Counted from the first letter of the stretch, positions 1-10,600 are shown. The stretch is DNA of 53,517 nt from an uncultured SAR86 cluster bacterium (GCA_902517565.1 CABYCU010000003.1:1-53517), one strand, 5' to 3'. Program-made: numbers and translations. The notes: generated from the letters alone by a model not told the origin.

Positions 1-1
1 A

Positions 2-613
2 ATTATTGTTCCCAAGGATACGCCTGGTATTTCTCTTAAAAGAATGTTGACGGTCTACGGATCTGATCATGCTCCGAGTGGTCATGCACATTTGATATTT
101 GAAGACGTGAGGGTTCCAAAGGAGAATATGATTCTTGGAGAGGGAAGAGGGTTTGAAATTGCACAAGGTAGATTGGGCCCAGGTAGAATTCATCATTGTA
201 TGAAGATCATTGGGGCTGCAGAAGTTGCACTAGAGCTTTTATGTAAGAGAGCGTCCACTCGTAAAGCATTTGGTAAAGCAATTGCAGAATTAGGAGGGAA
301 CTATGATGTGATTGCTAAATGTCGTAATGAGATTGAGATGTGCAGATTATTAACTCTTAAAGCTGCTTTTATGATGGACACTTTAGGAAATAAAGAGGCT
401 AAAAGTGAGATTGCTCAACCTAAAGTTGAGGTACCTAGTATGGCTGTTCGAGTTATAGAAAGGGCAATACAGATCCATGGAGGAGCAGGAGTCTCTCAAG
501 ATACGCCCCTTGCCAGTTTATATAGCTCGATACGCTATCTAAGAATAGGCGATGGACCTGATGAAGTTCACCTTAGAACGATCGCTAAAGAAGAGCTTAA
601 AAAATATTCTTAA
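2..613 (+). CDS. Acyl-CoA dehydrogenase, ACAD10/11-like (5' truncated by window edge)
   Basis: The reading frame is open from base 2 (I-I-V-P-K-D-T-P-G), so only the C-terminal half of the protein is present and the ATG at 44 is internal. The fragment carries the C-terminal FAD-binding and dimerisation half of an acyl-CoA dehydrogenase, with [10 protein letters not shown], the RKAFGK loop, and a final block [12 protein letters not shown] followed by IGDGPDEVH. The GGAGVSQD...DGPDEVH pattern resembles the ACAD10/ACAD11 subgroup more than short-chain FadE proteins. Members of that subgroup can process 4-hydroxyacyl-CoAs after phosphorylation by an APH-fold kinase, and such a kinase lies at 12935-13939. 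Family assignment is firm; substrate is inferred. The stop is followed by a convergent gene 24 bases away. Confidence 0.93.
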   Translation: MIVPKDTPGISLKRMLTVYGSDHAPSGHAHLIFEDVRVPKENMILGEGRGFEIAQGRLGPGRIHHCMKIIGAAEVALELLCKRASTRKAFGKAIAELGGNYDVIAKCRNEIEMCRLLTLKAAFMMDTLGNKEAKSEIAQPKVEVPSMAVRVIERAIQIHGGAGVSQDTPLASLYSSIRYLRIGDGPDEVHLRTIAKEELKKYS

Positions 614-637
614 AAAGAAAATAGAGTTCATCTAGAC

Positions 638-1039
638 TTAGAAGTCAGATGCAAGGCTTTTTACTGTTACTAAAGGTATTTCTCTAGTCTTTATATTGTA
701 TTCTGGATGGTCAACTCCTGCATACATCATCTTGATATCCTTAAAATCCTCTATCATTTGTTTGTCTAAACTAAATTCCAACTTTTCATTAACCAAATCA
801 CCATTTTCTTGATTGGCATATACTCTTGGGTTCTCACCAATTTGTATCCAAACCCTATCTAATAAATCTTTGATTTCTAAGTGTTTATGATTTAAATCTA
901 CTTTCTTATCTTTAAGAATATCTAACATTCCTATGAGTTCTTTTCGTTTATTTGAACTAGGAGGATCCATAAAAGTTAAAGAAACTTTATTGCCTATATG
1001 TATCGATCTGCTCGCGTCATTGTCATTAGAAAATGTCAT
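638..1039 (-). CDS. Hypothetical protein, 133 aa
   Basis: I do not recognise this protein. It is a soluble, charged polypeptide without a signal peptide or membrane segment. The middle is helical and lysine/aspartate rich (about residues 30-65). It is followed by WIQIGENPRVYANQENG, which reads like a short beta region, and a C-terminal part with MMYAGVDHPEYN. No metal-binding cluster or enzyme motif is evident. The gene points towards the acyl-CoA dehydrogenase and away from the riboswitch-controlled thiamine genes. There is no clear Shine-Dalgarno sequence in front of the ATG, and the upstream DNA is very AT-rich (TATTTTATAAA just before the start). It is probably real, because it fills the only gap between two well-supported units with an uninterrupted frame. 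Confidence 0.6.
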   Translation of the reverse strand: MTFSNDNDASRSIHIGNKVSLTFMDPPSSNKRKELIGMLDILKDKKVDLNHKHLEIKDLLDRVWIQIGENPRVYANQENGDLVNEKLEFSLDKQMIEDFKDIKMMYAGVDHPEYNIKTREIPLVTVKSLASDF

Positions 1040-1146
1040 TTTATAAAATACTAATTAGTGAATTGAAGAAATGGATGAAAAGATTTTATAATTTTTTTTG
1101 AAAGAAAACTATGTGTTAATGAAATACAGTTTTAGAATTTTTCTTT

Positions 1147-1154
1147 GTTATAAT
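1147..1154 (+). promoter_or_regulatory. Extended -10 promoter of the thiamine uptake unit
   Basis: A perfect TATAAT lies at 1149-1154 and is preceded by TG one base upstream (t1146 g1147), an extended -10 element. The expected start point, about 7 bases downstream, is 1161, which coincides with the 5' edge of the TPP riboswitch. I see no good -35 hexamer; the 17-bp position reads ACAGTT. Confidence 0.6.
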
Positions 1155-1160
1155 CTGACC

Positions 1161-1238
1161 TTGTAAAGGGGTGGCTTTTTGCCTGAGATTTAAAACCCTT
1201 TGAACCTGATCCATACAATAATGGCGGAGGAATTACAT
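1161..1238 (+). promoter_or_regulatory. TPP riboswitch (THI element)
   Basis: The conserved THI-box blocks appear in order: GGGGTGGC (1168-1175), GCCTGAGA (1181-1188), ACCCTTTGAACCTGATC (1195-1211) and GGCGGAGGAA (1223-1232). These are the pyrimidine- and pyrophosphate-sensing arms of the class. The closing P1 helix can be drawn between TGTAA (1162-1166) and TTACA (1233-1237), so it includes the first base of the ATG at 1237, and the Shine-Dalgarno GGAGG (1226-1230) sits inside the aptamer. There is no room for a separate expression platform. This points to direct blocking of translation when TPP is bound. The class is certain from sequence; the mechanism is inference. Confidence 0.97.
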
Positions 1239-3327
1239 GCTAAAAAAGAATTTTTTAATCTTTAGTTTATCTTTCACGACTTTAATTATTCAATCTGAAA
1301 TGATTAATGAAATAGTTGTGACAGGAGATTGGAGAGAATCAAAGTTAAGTGATGCAGGAGCAAGTCTTGCTTTAATTACAGATGAACAGATTGAGAGGAA
1401 GCAACTTAAACATTTTGAGGATGTTACTTATTTAGTTCCAAATCTTAATTTTGCTGCAAGCGATTCTAGGCCAAGGTACTTTCAGATTAGAGGTATAGGT
1501 GAACGTTCAGGATATGAGGGCACACCTAACTCTTCAGTTGGTTTTCTTATAGATGATATTGATTTCTCTGGGCAAGGTGGAATTGCGTCTACATACGATA
1601 TTGAACAAATTGAAATATATAGGGGCCCACAAGGTTCAAGAATGGGTGCCAATGCCTTGGCCGGTATGGTTTATATACAGACTAAGGATCCTGAAGATTT
1701 ATTTCAACTTAAAGGCGGACTAACATATGGCGACTTTGGAAGAAAAGATATCAAAGCCTTAATCAACATCCCTTTTAGCCAAAGTATTCAGTCTAGATTG
1801 ATAATCAATAAAGAAGATTTCGATGGTTTTAGGAAAAACCTTTTCTTTAATAGCAAAGACACCTCTAGGAAAGATGAAAGATCTTTGAGATTTAAAACTA
1901 AATGGCAAGTTTCTCAGAATTCATTTCTAAATTTAGTTTACTTCAGCAATGATTTTGATGATCCATCTGACATTTGGACTATAGATGGGTCTTTGAATAC
2001 TCTATCTGACAGACCGGGTATGGACTCTCAAGACTCAGATGCTTTAGGGTTCAAGTTTCGACTCGAAAACTCTTTAACTCAATTTCAAATATTATTTTCG
2101 GAAACCGATACTGATGTAATCTTTAGCTACGATGCAGATTGGGGTAATCCTCAATCCCACTATCCTATTGTTTATGATTATTTTTCTGAAACTATAAGGA
2201 ATCGGGAGACTTCTAGCTTAGAGTTTAGATTTCTTTCCAAACCCCAAAAAACTAAACCTGGTAATGTAGATTGGGTTTTTGGTTATTCACTTTTTGAAAT
2301 CGATGAATCTAATACAAAGAATGATGATGGAGCTTATGGTGATCCTTCAGATGGCTTTGGTATTTTTAGAAGTGAGTCTATTTTTATGAGCGATTACTCT
2401 TCTGAGAGTAAATCTTTATTCGGCAATTTAGATTATTTATTTACTGAAAATATTAAATTTTCGATAGGTGTGAGATGGGAAGATTGGAAGGCTGATTACC
2501 TCGACTCAAAGCAAGAAGACTTTAATCCTTCCGATGACATGAATGGAGGTAAGATCTCTTTAACTAATAAAATGAGTGATGATCTGACCGTCTATTTCAG
2601 TGCCGCAAGAGGTTATAAGCAAGGCGGCTTTAATTTGGGAACTGGACTCAATAATTCTAACTTTTCTAGTTCTATTATCTATGCACCTGAGTATTTAACA
2701 AATTATGAATTAGGTCTTAATAGATATTTCGCTTCATCAAATACCTATATTGACTTTGTTTTCTTTTACTCCGATAGGCAAGACCAACAAGTTTTTTCTT
2801 CCACTCAAGTAGACCCTCAAGATCCAAATACTTTTCTGTATCTTACGCAAAATGCTGCAGAAGGAGTTAACTATGGAGCCGAATTTAGTTTGAATTCACA
2901 ATTATCTGACTCGTTAGGTTTATTCTTGAATATTGGCTTCTTAGAAACAGAAATCCAAAATTATGCTTCTAGACCGGACTTGGAGGGTAGAGAGCAAGCC
3001 CATGCCCCAAGTAATAGTTTTTCTGCTGGCGTCAGTTGGGAATTAAATAAAAATATAGAATTACTTGTTGATATAACAGGTAAAAGTGATTTTTATTATT
3101 CAGATTCTCACGATAATCAATCCGATGACTATGTACTAACTAATCTTAATTTAATCTATAAAAAAGATAATCTTAATTTTAATCTTTGGTTAAGGAATGT
3201 ATTTGACGAGTATTACTCTTTAAGGGGGTTCTATTTTGGTAATGAACCTCCTAATTTTGAAGATACTTTATACGAAAGACATGGAGATCCCAGACATTCT
3301 GGATTCTCTATTTCATATGATTTCTAA
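1237..3327 (+). CDS. TonB-dependent outer-membrane receptor, thiamine-type
   Basis: This 696-residue protein has an N-terminal signal peptide (about residues 1-20), a TonB-box-like segment EIVVTG at 25-30, a plug domain to about residue 150 (QIRGIGERSG, DIEQIEIYRGPQGSRMGANALAG) and a 22-strand beta-barrel ending in the outer-membrane signature SISYDF. TonB receptors take scarce ligands through the outer membrane using ExbBD-TonB energy. The gene starts inside the closing helix of a TPP riboswitch and is followed 9 bases later by a PnuT-like inner-membrane carrier, so thiamine or a thiamine precursor is the expected substrate. The family is certain. The ligand is inferred from regulation and neighbour, since barrel sequence alone does not specify it. 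Confidence 0.95.
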   Translation: MLKKNFLIFSLSFTTLIIQSEMINEIVVTGDWRESKLSDAGASLALITDEQIERKQLKHFEDVTYLVPNLNFAASDSRPRYFQIRGIGERSGYEGTPNSSVGFLIDDIDFSGQGGIASTYDIEQIEIYRGPQGSRMGANALAGMVYIQTKDPEDLFQLKGGLTYGDFGRKDIKALINIPFSQSIQSRLIINKEDFDGFRKNLFFNSKDTSRKDERSLRFKTKWQVSQNSFLNLVYFSNDFDDPSDIWTIDGSLNTLSDRPGMDSQDSDALGFKFRLENSLTQFQILFSETDTDVIFSYDADWGNPQSHYPIVYDYFSETIRNRETSSLEFRFLSKPQKTKPGNVDWVFGYSLFEIDESNTKNDDGAYGDPSDGFGIFRSESIFMSDYSSESKSLFGNLDYLFTENIKFSIGVRWEDWKADYLDSKQEDFNPSDDMNGGKISLTNKMSDDLTVYFSAARGYKQGGFNLGTGLNNSNFSSSIIYAPEYLTNYELGLNRYFASSNTYIDFVFFYSDRQDQQVFSSTQVDPQDPNTFLYLTQNAAEGVNYGAEFSLNSQLSDSLGLFLNIGFLETEIQNYASRPDLEGREQAHAPSNSFSAGVSWELNKNIELLVDITGKSDFYYSDSHDNQSDDYVLTNLNLIYKKDNLNFNLWLRNVFDEYYSLRGFYFGNEPPNFEDTLYERHGDPRHSGFSISYDF

Positions 3328-3336
3328 TAAGAAAAG

Positions 3337-3897
3337 ATGGAATTAGTTGCAGTTTCTCTGGCAATTATCTATTTATTATTGGCCGTTAAGCAAAATATTC
3401 TTTGCTGGCCTGCGGCTATTATGAGCTCATCCATTTATTTTTTTATAATGTATTCTGCAGGTTTATATATGGAAGCATACCTGCAAATATTTTATGTACT
3501 AATGGGCTTTTATGGATGGTCGCAATGGAAGTCAAACGAGGCTAGTTTAATTGTTCGAACTTGGACTAAGAGAAATCACTTATTTGCCTTCTTGTTTATT
3601 ATTATACTGACTTTAGTTTCCGGATACACCTTACAGACTTATTCAGACGCTGCACTTCCTTTCATAGATGCATTTACAACTTGGGGCGCTATTGTTGCAA
3701 CATACATGGTCGCAAAAAAATTGATAGAAAACTGGATTTACTGGTTTTTAATAGACTCCATTTCAATATTTTTATTTCTATCTAGAGATCTATTTTTTAC
3801 TGCCGTATTATTTCTGGGTTATTTGGTGATTATTTATTTTGGATATAAATCTTGGAAAGAGATACTAGTGGAACAAAAAAAAGAGACTACTGCTTAA
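3337..3897 (+). CDS. pnuT: PnuT, thiamine transporter of the PnuC family
   Basis: The protein (186 aa) is almost entirely hydrophobic, with about seven membrane helices typical of the PnuC/SWEET-like vitamin carriers. PnuC-family features are present: Q and YGWSQW in the fourth segment (residues about 50-64), NWIYWFLID near 131-139, and a final YFGYKSW. PnuC members carry nicotinamide riboside, while the PnuT branch carries thiamine and is typically placed behind a TPP riboswitch, as here. It lies 9 bases after the TonB receptor and should share its transcript, giving an outer- plus inner-membrane thiamine route. Cytoplasmic trapping would rely on thiamine kinase or pyrophosphokinase encoded elsewhere. 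The stop codon lies in the loop of the following terminator. Confidence 0.9.
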   Translation: MELVAVSLAIIYLLLAVKQNILCWPAAIMSSSIYFFIMYSAGLYMEAYLQIFYVLMGFYGWSQWKSNEASLIVRTWTKRNHLFAFLFIIILTLVSGYTLQTYSDAALPFIDAFTTWGAIVATYMVAKKLIENWIYWFLIDSISIFLFLSRDLFFTAVLFLGYLVIIYFGYKSWKEILVEQKKETTA

Positions 3898-3914
3898 AAC
3901 AGTAGTCTCTTTTT
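3874..3914 (+). terminator. Bidirectional Rho-independent terminator between pnuT and katG
   Basis: A perfect inverted repeat pairs AAAGAGACTACTG (3880-3892) with CAGTAGTCTCTTT (3900-3912), leaving a 7-base loop. An A-tract precedes it (3875-3882) and a T-tract follows it (3910-3914), so it can terminate transcripts from both sides. The pnuT stop codon TAA (3895-3897) lies in the loop, so the ascending arm encodes the last residues of PnuT. The katG stop is 13 bases beyond the descending arm on the other strand. Confidence 0.93.
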
Positions 3915-3926
3915 ACATAACCTATT

Positions 3927-6244
<2,318 letters not shown>

Positions 6245-6724
6245 ATGGCAAAAGCATTATACCCAGGCACATTTGATCCAATAACTTTGGGTCACATAGA
6301 CATAATAGAAAGAGCACTGCACCTTTTTGATGAGGTCACCATAGCGATTGCAACAAGCGCTTCAAAAAAACCAATCTTTACTCTTGAAGAAAGAATTGAA
6401 CATGTAGAAAAAATATTTGCAGGCAATACAAATGTAAAGGCTATAGGCTTTACTGGCCTTGTAGTAGACCTAGCTAAAGAACAAGAATCTAATATCTTGA
6501 TTAGAGGTTTAAGGGCAGTTTCAGATTTTGAATATGAATTCCAGCTGGCTAATATGAATAGGGCTATGTCACCGGATTTAGAAAGTATATTCCTTACACC
6601 CAAAGCAAAGTTCTCCTTCCTATCATCTACTTTAGTTAGAGAGATAGCTTCTATGGGAGGAAAGATAGATTCTTTCGTTGATCCTATAGTTAAAGAGGCT
6701 TTAAGAAAAAGATTTAAAGACTAA
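6245..6724 (+). CDS. coaD: Phosphopantetheine adenylyltransferase CoaD
   Basis: CoaD transfers AMP from ATP to 4'-phosphopantetheine, the penultimate step of coenzyme A synthesis. The N-terminal nucleotidyltransferase motif [15 protein letters not shown] contains the T/HxGH signature, and the central [21 protein letters not shown] and late [11 protein letters not shown] blocks are diagnostic of CoaD rather than the related NadD. The length of 159 aa is standard. ACGGAG supports the start. The 3' end overlaps the convergent mutM by 11 bases. The coaD-mutM pairing on opposite strands is a familiar gammaproteobacterial neighbourhood. Confidence 0.98.
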   Translation: MAKALYPGTFDPITLGHIDIIERALHLFDEVTIAIATSASKKPIFTLEERIEHVEKIFAGNTNVKAIGFTGLVVDLAKEQESNILIRGLRAVSDFEYEFQLANMNRAMSPDLESIFLTPKAKFSFLSSTLVREIASMGGKIDSFVDPIVKEALRKRFKD

Positions 6725-7532
6725 CTTGGCATGTTGGACAATAAGCACTTGCTCTTTGCCCTATTCTTAAACCCTTAATAGTAGAATCGCAGATATAGCA
6801 CTCCTCTCCTTCTCTTCCATAAACCATGAGACTTTGTTTGAAATAACCTGGCTGATTATTCCCGCTAACAAAATCACGTAAAGTAGTTCCTCCTTGCTCT
6901 ATAGACTTTCTAAGTAATCTAACTATTTCTTGCGCTAGTAAGTCATATTTTTTTCTTGTTACTCTGCCTGCTTTGTAAGATGGCCTAATCCCGGCTGCAA
7001 ATAAAGCTTCGCTTGCATAAATATTACCTACACCCACTACGATTTTAGAATTCATTATAAAGTTTTTAATGGGCATTTTTCTTTTTCTAGATTGTTTAAA
7101 TAAGTGTTCGCCGCTAAAACTATTACCAAGAGGCTCTGGACCTAAGTCTTTTAGTAAAAAGTGAAACTCGGGATTATCAGTCCATAAAAAACATCCAAAC
7201 CTTCTTGGGTCGCAGTATCTCAGAGTAGTGTCATCCTCAAAGCAAATGTCTATGTGATCATGTTTTTTTAGATCTCTATTTTCCGCAATCCTTAAACTTC
7301 CTGACATCCCAAGATGAATAATTAAATTTTCGTTACGACTTTCTAATAGTAAATATTTACCTCTTCTGGTGATATTAGAGAAGCTATTATTTAGTAATTT
7401 ACTTTTGATAAGTTTTGTTGGAACAGCCCACCTTAATGATGCTTCTCTAACAATGAATGAAGTGATCTTTTTATTTAGAATATAAGACTCTATCCCTCTT
7501 AAGGTGGTCTCTACTTCAGGTAATTCTGGCAC
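6714..7532 (-). CDS. mutM: Formamidopyrimidine-DNA glycosylase MutM (Fpg)
   Basis: MutM excises 8-oxoguanine and formamidopyrimidines and then nicks the abasic site. The N-terminus [12 protein letters not shown] gives the catalytic Pro2 and Glu3 after removal of the initiator residue. The helix-two-turn-helix region includes [13 protein letters not shown]. The C-terminal zinc finger has four cysteines, CYIC and CPTC, with the GQRASAYCP hairpin. The 272-aa length is normal. The initiation codon is GTG (complement of 7530-7532), fixed by the requirement for Pro at position 2; there is no strong Shine-Dalgarno. The tail overlaps coaD by 11 bases. Confidence 0.98.
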   Translation of the reverse strand: MPELPEVETTLRGIESYILNKKITSFIVREASLRWAVPTKLIKSKLLNNSFSNITRRGKYLLLESRNENLIIHLGMSGSLRIAENRDLKKHDHIDICFEDDTTLRYCDPRRFGCFLWTDNPEFHFLLKDLGPEPLGNSFSGEHLFKQSRKRKMPIKNFIMNSKIVVGVGNIYASEALFAAGIRPSYKAGRVTRKKYDLLAQEIVRLLRKSIEQGGTTLRDFVSGNNQPGYFKQSLMVYGREGEECYICDSTIKGLRIGQRASAYCPTCQVSL

Positions 7533-7664
7533 TTCAATTTAGTGATCTTAAATTGTGAATACTGTTGTGGGAAATCTCATATATCTATTTTAAGTCCATA
7601 AATAATATATATAAAGTATGATTACTGAAACACAAGAGGCTAAATTTTTTTATAAGAAAACAAT
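7533..7664. promoter_or_regulatory. Divergent mutM / esterase intergenic region
   Basis: This 132-base AT-rich gap lies between two divergent genes. On the plus strand TATAAG (7651-7656) ends 8 bases before the esterase ATG at 7665, a spacing that would start the RNA close to the start codon. No open frame or strong hairpin is visible. Confidence 0.4.
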
Positions 7665-8621
7665 ATGCAATCAACCAAACACTTATTACATCCAGATCTG
7701 CAAGTCATGGCAGAAGACAGAATAATTTCGGAAATTAACGATGAGCAACTCTCAATAATAAGAAAAACTTTAGATGATTTGAGGCCGCCATTGACTGACA
7801 CCAAATCATTTAATGTTACAAGAAAAGAGATTTTTGCTTCACAAGAAAATGGTCCAGAAGTTCGTTGTCTTGTTTATACTCCTGAGAAGAAACAAGATAT
7901 TTCTGGTTCTGGATACCTTCATATACATGGGGGTGGGTATATCTTAGGGTCACCTGAAGGTTCGGACCAACAAAATGTTTTCTTGGCCTCTAAATTAGGC
8001 ATAGTAATAATTTCCGTTGATTATCGGCTTGCTCCTGAGTTTCCAATTCCAGCTCCTTTAGATGATTGTTATGCTGCGCTAGCATGGTTTCATGAAAACT
8101 CAGAAGAATTAGGTGTAGACAGATCTCGTATTGGTATTGGAGGAGAGAGTGCCGGAGGAGGTCTTGCTGCCGCTTTAGCAATCAAAGCAAGGGATGCAGG
8201 AAAATATGGAATTTGCTGGCAATCTCTCACTTATCCTATGTTGGATGACAGAACAGGCACCACTGAGAATCCTGGTGATCCTTTGGTCGGTGAATTTGTA
8301 TGGACTAGAGAATTCAATCAATACGCATGGAATTGTTATCTTGCTAATGCAGAAAAAGTAGCTCCTCAAGTGCCTGGTAGATTAGAGGTATTTGAAGATT
8401 TACCTCCCACTTGGATGTTTACTGCTTCTCTAGACCTCTTCAGAGATGAAAATATTTATTATGCTAAGAAGCTAATGAGCGCAGGAGTGCCGTGCGACTT
8501 AATTGTTTATCCAGGTGCATGTCATGCATTCCAAAGAGTAGAGTCATCTGAGTTGGCAAAACGCTATAGAGAAGATTTTACTATCTCGCTAAAAAGAGGA
8601 TTGAGCGGAAAAACAAGTTAA
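7665..8621 (+). CDS. Alpha/beta-hydrolase of the hormone-sensitive-lipase (esterase family IV) type
   Basis: The 318-residue protein shows the family IV oxyanion-hole motif HIHGGGY (about residues 88-94) and the nucleophile elbow GESAGG (Ser about 165). The late acid and His are visible in SLDLFRDE and CHAF. These enzymes hydrolyse short- to medium-chain esters or lactones. There is no signal peptide, so the substrate must enter the cell. It stands alone between divergent mutM and convergent tolC, which gives no pathway hint. There is no Shine-Dalgarno at a useful distance; the promoter position suggests a leaderless transcript. Confidence 0.9.
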   Translation: MQSTKHLLHPDLQVMAEDRIISEINDEQLSIIRKTLDDLRPPLTDTKSFNVTRKEIFASQENGPEVRCLVYTPEKKQDISGSGYLHIHGGGYILGSPEGSDQQNVFLASKLGIVIISVDYRLAPEFPIPAPLDDCYAALAWFHENSEELGVDRSRIGIGGESAGGGLAAALAIKARDAGKYGICWQSLTYPMLDDRTGTTENPGDPLVGEFVWTREFNQYAWNCYLANAEKVAPQVPGRLEVFEDLPPTWMFTASLDLFRDENIYYAKKLMSAGVPCDLIVYPGACHAFQRVESSELAKRYREDFTISLKRGLSGKTS

Positions 8622-8679
8622 AAAGACTTTAAAGAAGCGAAGATTTTATAGGGAATAAATTGAAAAAGTTTTCGTTTTA
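8622..8679. other. Convergent intergenic gap, no feature seen
   Basis: These 58 AT-rich bases separate the esterase from the convergent tolC. I looked for a terminator hairpin and found none with a stem longer than a few pairs. Confidence 0.4.
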
Positions 8680-10014
8680 TTAATCCATCTGATTACTGAT
8701 ATTAATCAAGTCATCTGGGTTTAAAGAGCCTACCGATGCTTTAAGTCTCAACATAGAAATAATATATTCATACCTCGAACTAGCATAGTCTCTCTGAGCT
8801 TGAAAAAGTCTCTTTTGTGCGTCTAGTAAATCCACAGTATTTCTTGTTCCAACTTCATAACCTACTTGAGTAGCTTCTAAAGCTGATTCTGCAGAAGCAA
8901 GAGCTTGTTTTCTGGCAGTTACGTTTGCTACTTGTGTTTGAACACCAAAGTGACTCGATCTTACATCTTTAACAGTAGATCTTTCAGTATAGATAGCTTG
9001 CTCTTTAGATCTGTCGTAATTGGCATAAGCTTGCCTTCTTGCTGAGCTTATGGCTCCTCCAGCAAATAAAGGAAGACTAAACTGGATAGAATATTGTCTG
9101 GTATCTTGTTCCACTCCAAACAATGGATTTTGGATGAAACCACCAAATTTACCTTGCTTAGAAGTACTTTGTGAAATTCTTCCTACAAGGTCTACTTGTG
9201 GCAAATGATTAGAAGCAGATCCTCTGGCAGCAGCTTGAGCTGCATCTCTCTGAAGCTTTGCAGATTTGAGTTGATAGTTATTTTTTAACCCTAAAGATAC
9301 CCAACTTTCTCTGTCGAGAGGGTCGGGTAGGGAGACTTTGAAGTCTTCTGTTAATGGTGACAGGAGTTTTATATCTCTTCCTACAATAGAAGTCAGAGTC
9401 TCTTGAGCAGAATCAAGTTGTGATTCGCGAGCAATTCTAGATACTACAGTTAGATCAAAAGCAGCCTGCGTTTCTTGTACTTCAGTAATGGCCGCAAGAC
9501 CAACATCAAATCTTTTTCTTGCTAGATCTTTTTGTCTACCAATAGCTTTTTCTTCGGCTCTGGCAGCATTTAAGCTGTCTATCGAGTTGAGTACATTAAA
9601 ATAAGCAGAAGCAACTCTGATCATCGTATCTTGTTGTTGATATGCAAATTCTGCCGCAGCAGACTCTGATAAAGCTGTACCTCTTTCAAATTGAAACCAT
9701 TTGTCTAGTCTGAAGATAGGCTGACTCAAGTTAGCTAGGTAAGCATTCGAGTTGTATTGATCTATAAGTTGTTCTTCTACTCTATATTCATTCCAGTTCG
9801 TGCTGCCTGAAATGCTTAGTGTTGGCAATAGTCCTGCAATCCCTTGAGCCTTATTTTCCTTACCAGCTCTATAGGTAGCTTCAGCTGCTCTTAGCAGAGG
9901 ATCATTCTTGAGAGCCAGTTCATATACTTCTGAAAGGTTTTCTGTTTTTATCAATCCACTGATCGATATGAGTATTAAGTACAAAAATAGGGAAGGTTTA
10001 TTTATAAAGCGCAT
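8680..10014 (-). CDS. tolC: TolC-family outer-membrane efflux protein
   Basis: This 444-residue protein has an N-terminal signal peptide (hydrophobic residues about 8-22) and the two-fold repeated TolC architecture: LSEVYELALKNDPLLRAAEA opens repeat 1 and a matching helical hairpin region opens repeat 2 (SWVSLGLKNNYQLKSAK). The coiled-coil helices are rich in A, Q and R. The conserved YEVGTRNTVDLLDAQKRLFQAQRDY block near the C-terminus is characteristic. TolC trimers form the outer-membrane channel for tripartite drug pumps and type I secretion. No inner-membrane pump or adaptor is in this window, so the partner is unknown. An imperfect palindrome lies upstream at 10029-10052. Confidence 0.95.
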   Translation of the reverse strand: MRFINKPSLFLYLILISISGLIKTENLSEVYELALKNDPLLRAAEATYRAGKENKAQGIAGLLPTLSISGSTNWNEYRVEEQLIDQYNSNAYLANLSQPIFRLDKWFQFERGTALSESAAAEFAYQQQDTMIRVASAYFNVLNSIDSLNAARAEEKAIGRQKDLARKRFDVGLAAITEVQETQAAFDLTVVSRIARESQLDSAQETLTSIVGRDIKLLSPLTEDFKVSLPDPLDRESWVSLGLKNNYQLKSAKLQRDAAQAAARGSASNHLPQVDLVGRISQSTSKQGKFGGFIQNPLFGVEQDTRQYSIQFSLPLFAGGAISSARRQAYANYDRSKEQAIYTERSTVKDVRSSHFGVQTQVANVTARKQALASAESALEATQVGYEVGTRNTVDLLDAQKRLFQAQRDYASSRYEYIISMLRLKASVGSLNPDDLINISNQMD

Positions 10015-10028
10015 ATTATTTGATATAA

Positions 10029-10052
10029 GGTGTATTAGTCTACTATAACACC
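10029..10052. promoter_or_regulatory. Imperfect 24-base palindrome upstream of tolC (possible operator)
   Basis: GGTGTATTAG and CTATAACACC form an inverted repeat matching at 8 of 10 positions around the centre TCTA. On the minus strand it contains TATAGT, a candidate -10 for tolC, about 30 bases before the start codon. Either a repressor operator or a short hairpin in the leader would fit. Confidence 0.4.
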
Positions 10053-10084
10053 TCTTTGATTCGCAACAAAATTAATTCTTAGCC

Positions 10085-10090
10085 TATAAT
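10085..10090 (+). promoter_or_regulatory. -10 element of the peroxiredoxin-P450 operon
   Basis: A perfect TATAAT lies 24 bases before the peroxiredoxin ATG at 10115. The Shine-Dalgarno AAGGAG follows at about 10103-10108, so this operon has a conventional leader, unlike several other units in the window. Confidence 0.5.
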
Positions 10091-10114
10091 GGTACTTAAA
10101 CAAAAGGAGAAAAA

Positions 10115-10597
10115 ATGACAATACAAGTTGGAGACACTTTACCTTCAATCAATTTAATGACGATGACTGCTGAAGGACCAAAACCGGTTTCTATTCCTGA
10201 CCTTTCTTCTGGAAAGAAAATTGTTCTATTTGCTGTTCCCGGAGCCTTTACTCCCACTTGTCATATTCAACACCTTCCCGGCTTCTTGGAAAAGAATAAA
10301 GAAATCAGAGATATGGATGTCGATTTGATTGCATGTATTGCCGTCAATGATCCTTTTGTGATGAATGCTTGGGGCAAAGATAGAAATGTCGGTGAAGATG
10401 TAATGATGCTATCTGATGGAAATGGAGAATTTACTGCTGCTATAGGTTTAGAAATGGATGGCAGTGGTTTTGGTTTGGGTACGAGGTCTCTAAGGTATTC
10501 AATGATCATAGATGACGGAGTAGTTTCATCTCTGAATGTGGAAACTGGTCCAGGTCTTGATGTGAGCTCAGCTGAGACAATACTAGAACAATTATAA
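10115..10597 (+). CDS. Peroxiredoxin, Prx5 / atypical 2-Cys type
   Basis: The 160-residue thioredoxin-fold protein has the Prx5 signature VPGAFTPTCHIQHLPGF with peroxidatic Cys49 in the PTC motif. GTRSLRYSMIIDDGVV near residues 122-137 is also typical of the AhpC-TSA/redoxin Prx5 group. It reduces hydrogen peroxide and organic peroxides with thioredoxin or glutathione as donor. A strong AAGGAG precedes the ATG. The stop is only 3 bases from the start of the P450 gene, so the two should be co-transcribed. This suggests protection against peroxide from P450 uncoupling or lipid peroxides, which is inference. Confidence 0.93.
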   Translation: MTIQVGDTLPSINLMTMTAEGPKPVSIPDLSSGKKIVLFAVPGAFTPTCHIQHLPGFLEKNKEIRDMDVDLIACIAVNDPFVMNAWGKDRNVGEDVMMLSDGNGEFTAAIGLEMDGSGFGLGTRSLRYSMIIDDGVVSSLNVETGPGLDVSSAETILEQL

Positions 10598-10600
10598 AAA

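Noticed and set aside
6292-6603. 103-codon minus-strand frame
   Set aside because: It is fully inside coaD on the opposite strand and has no recognisable family.
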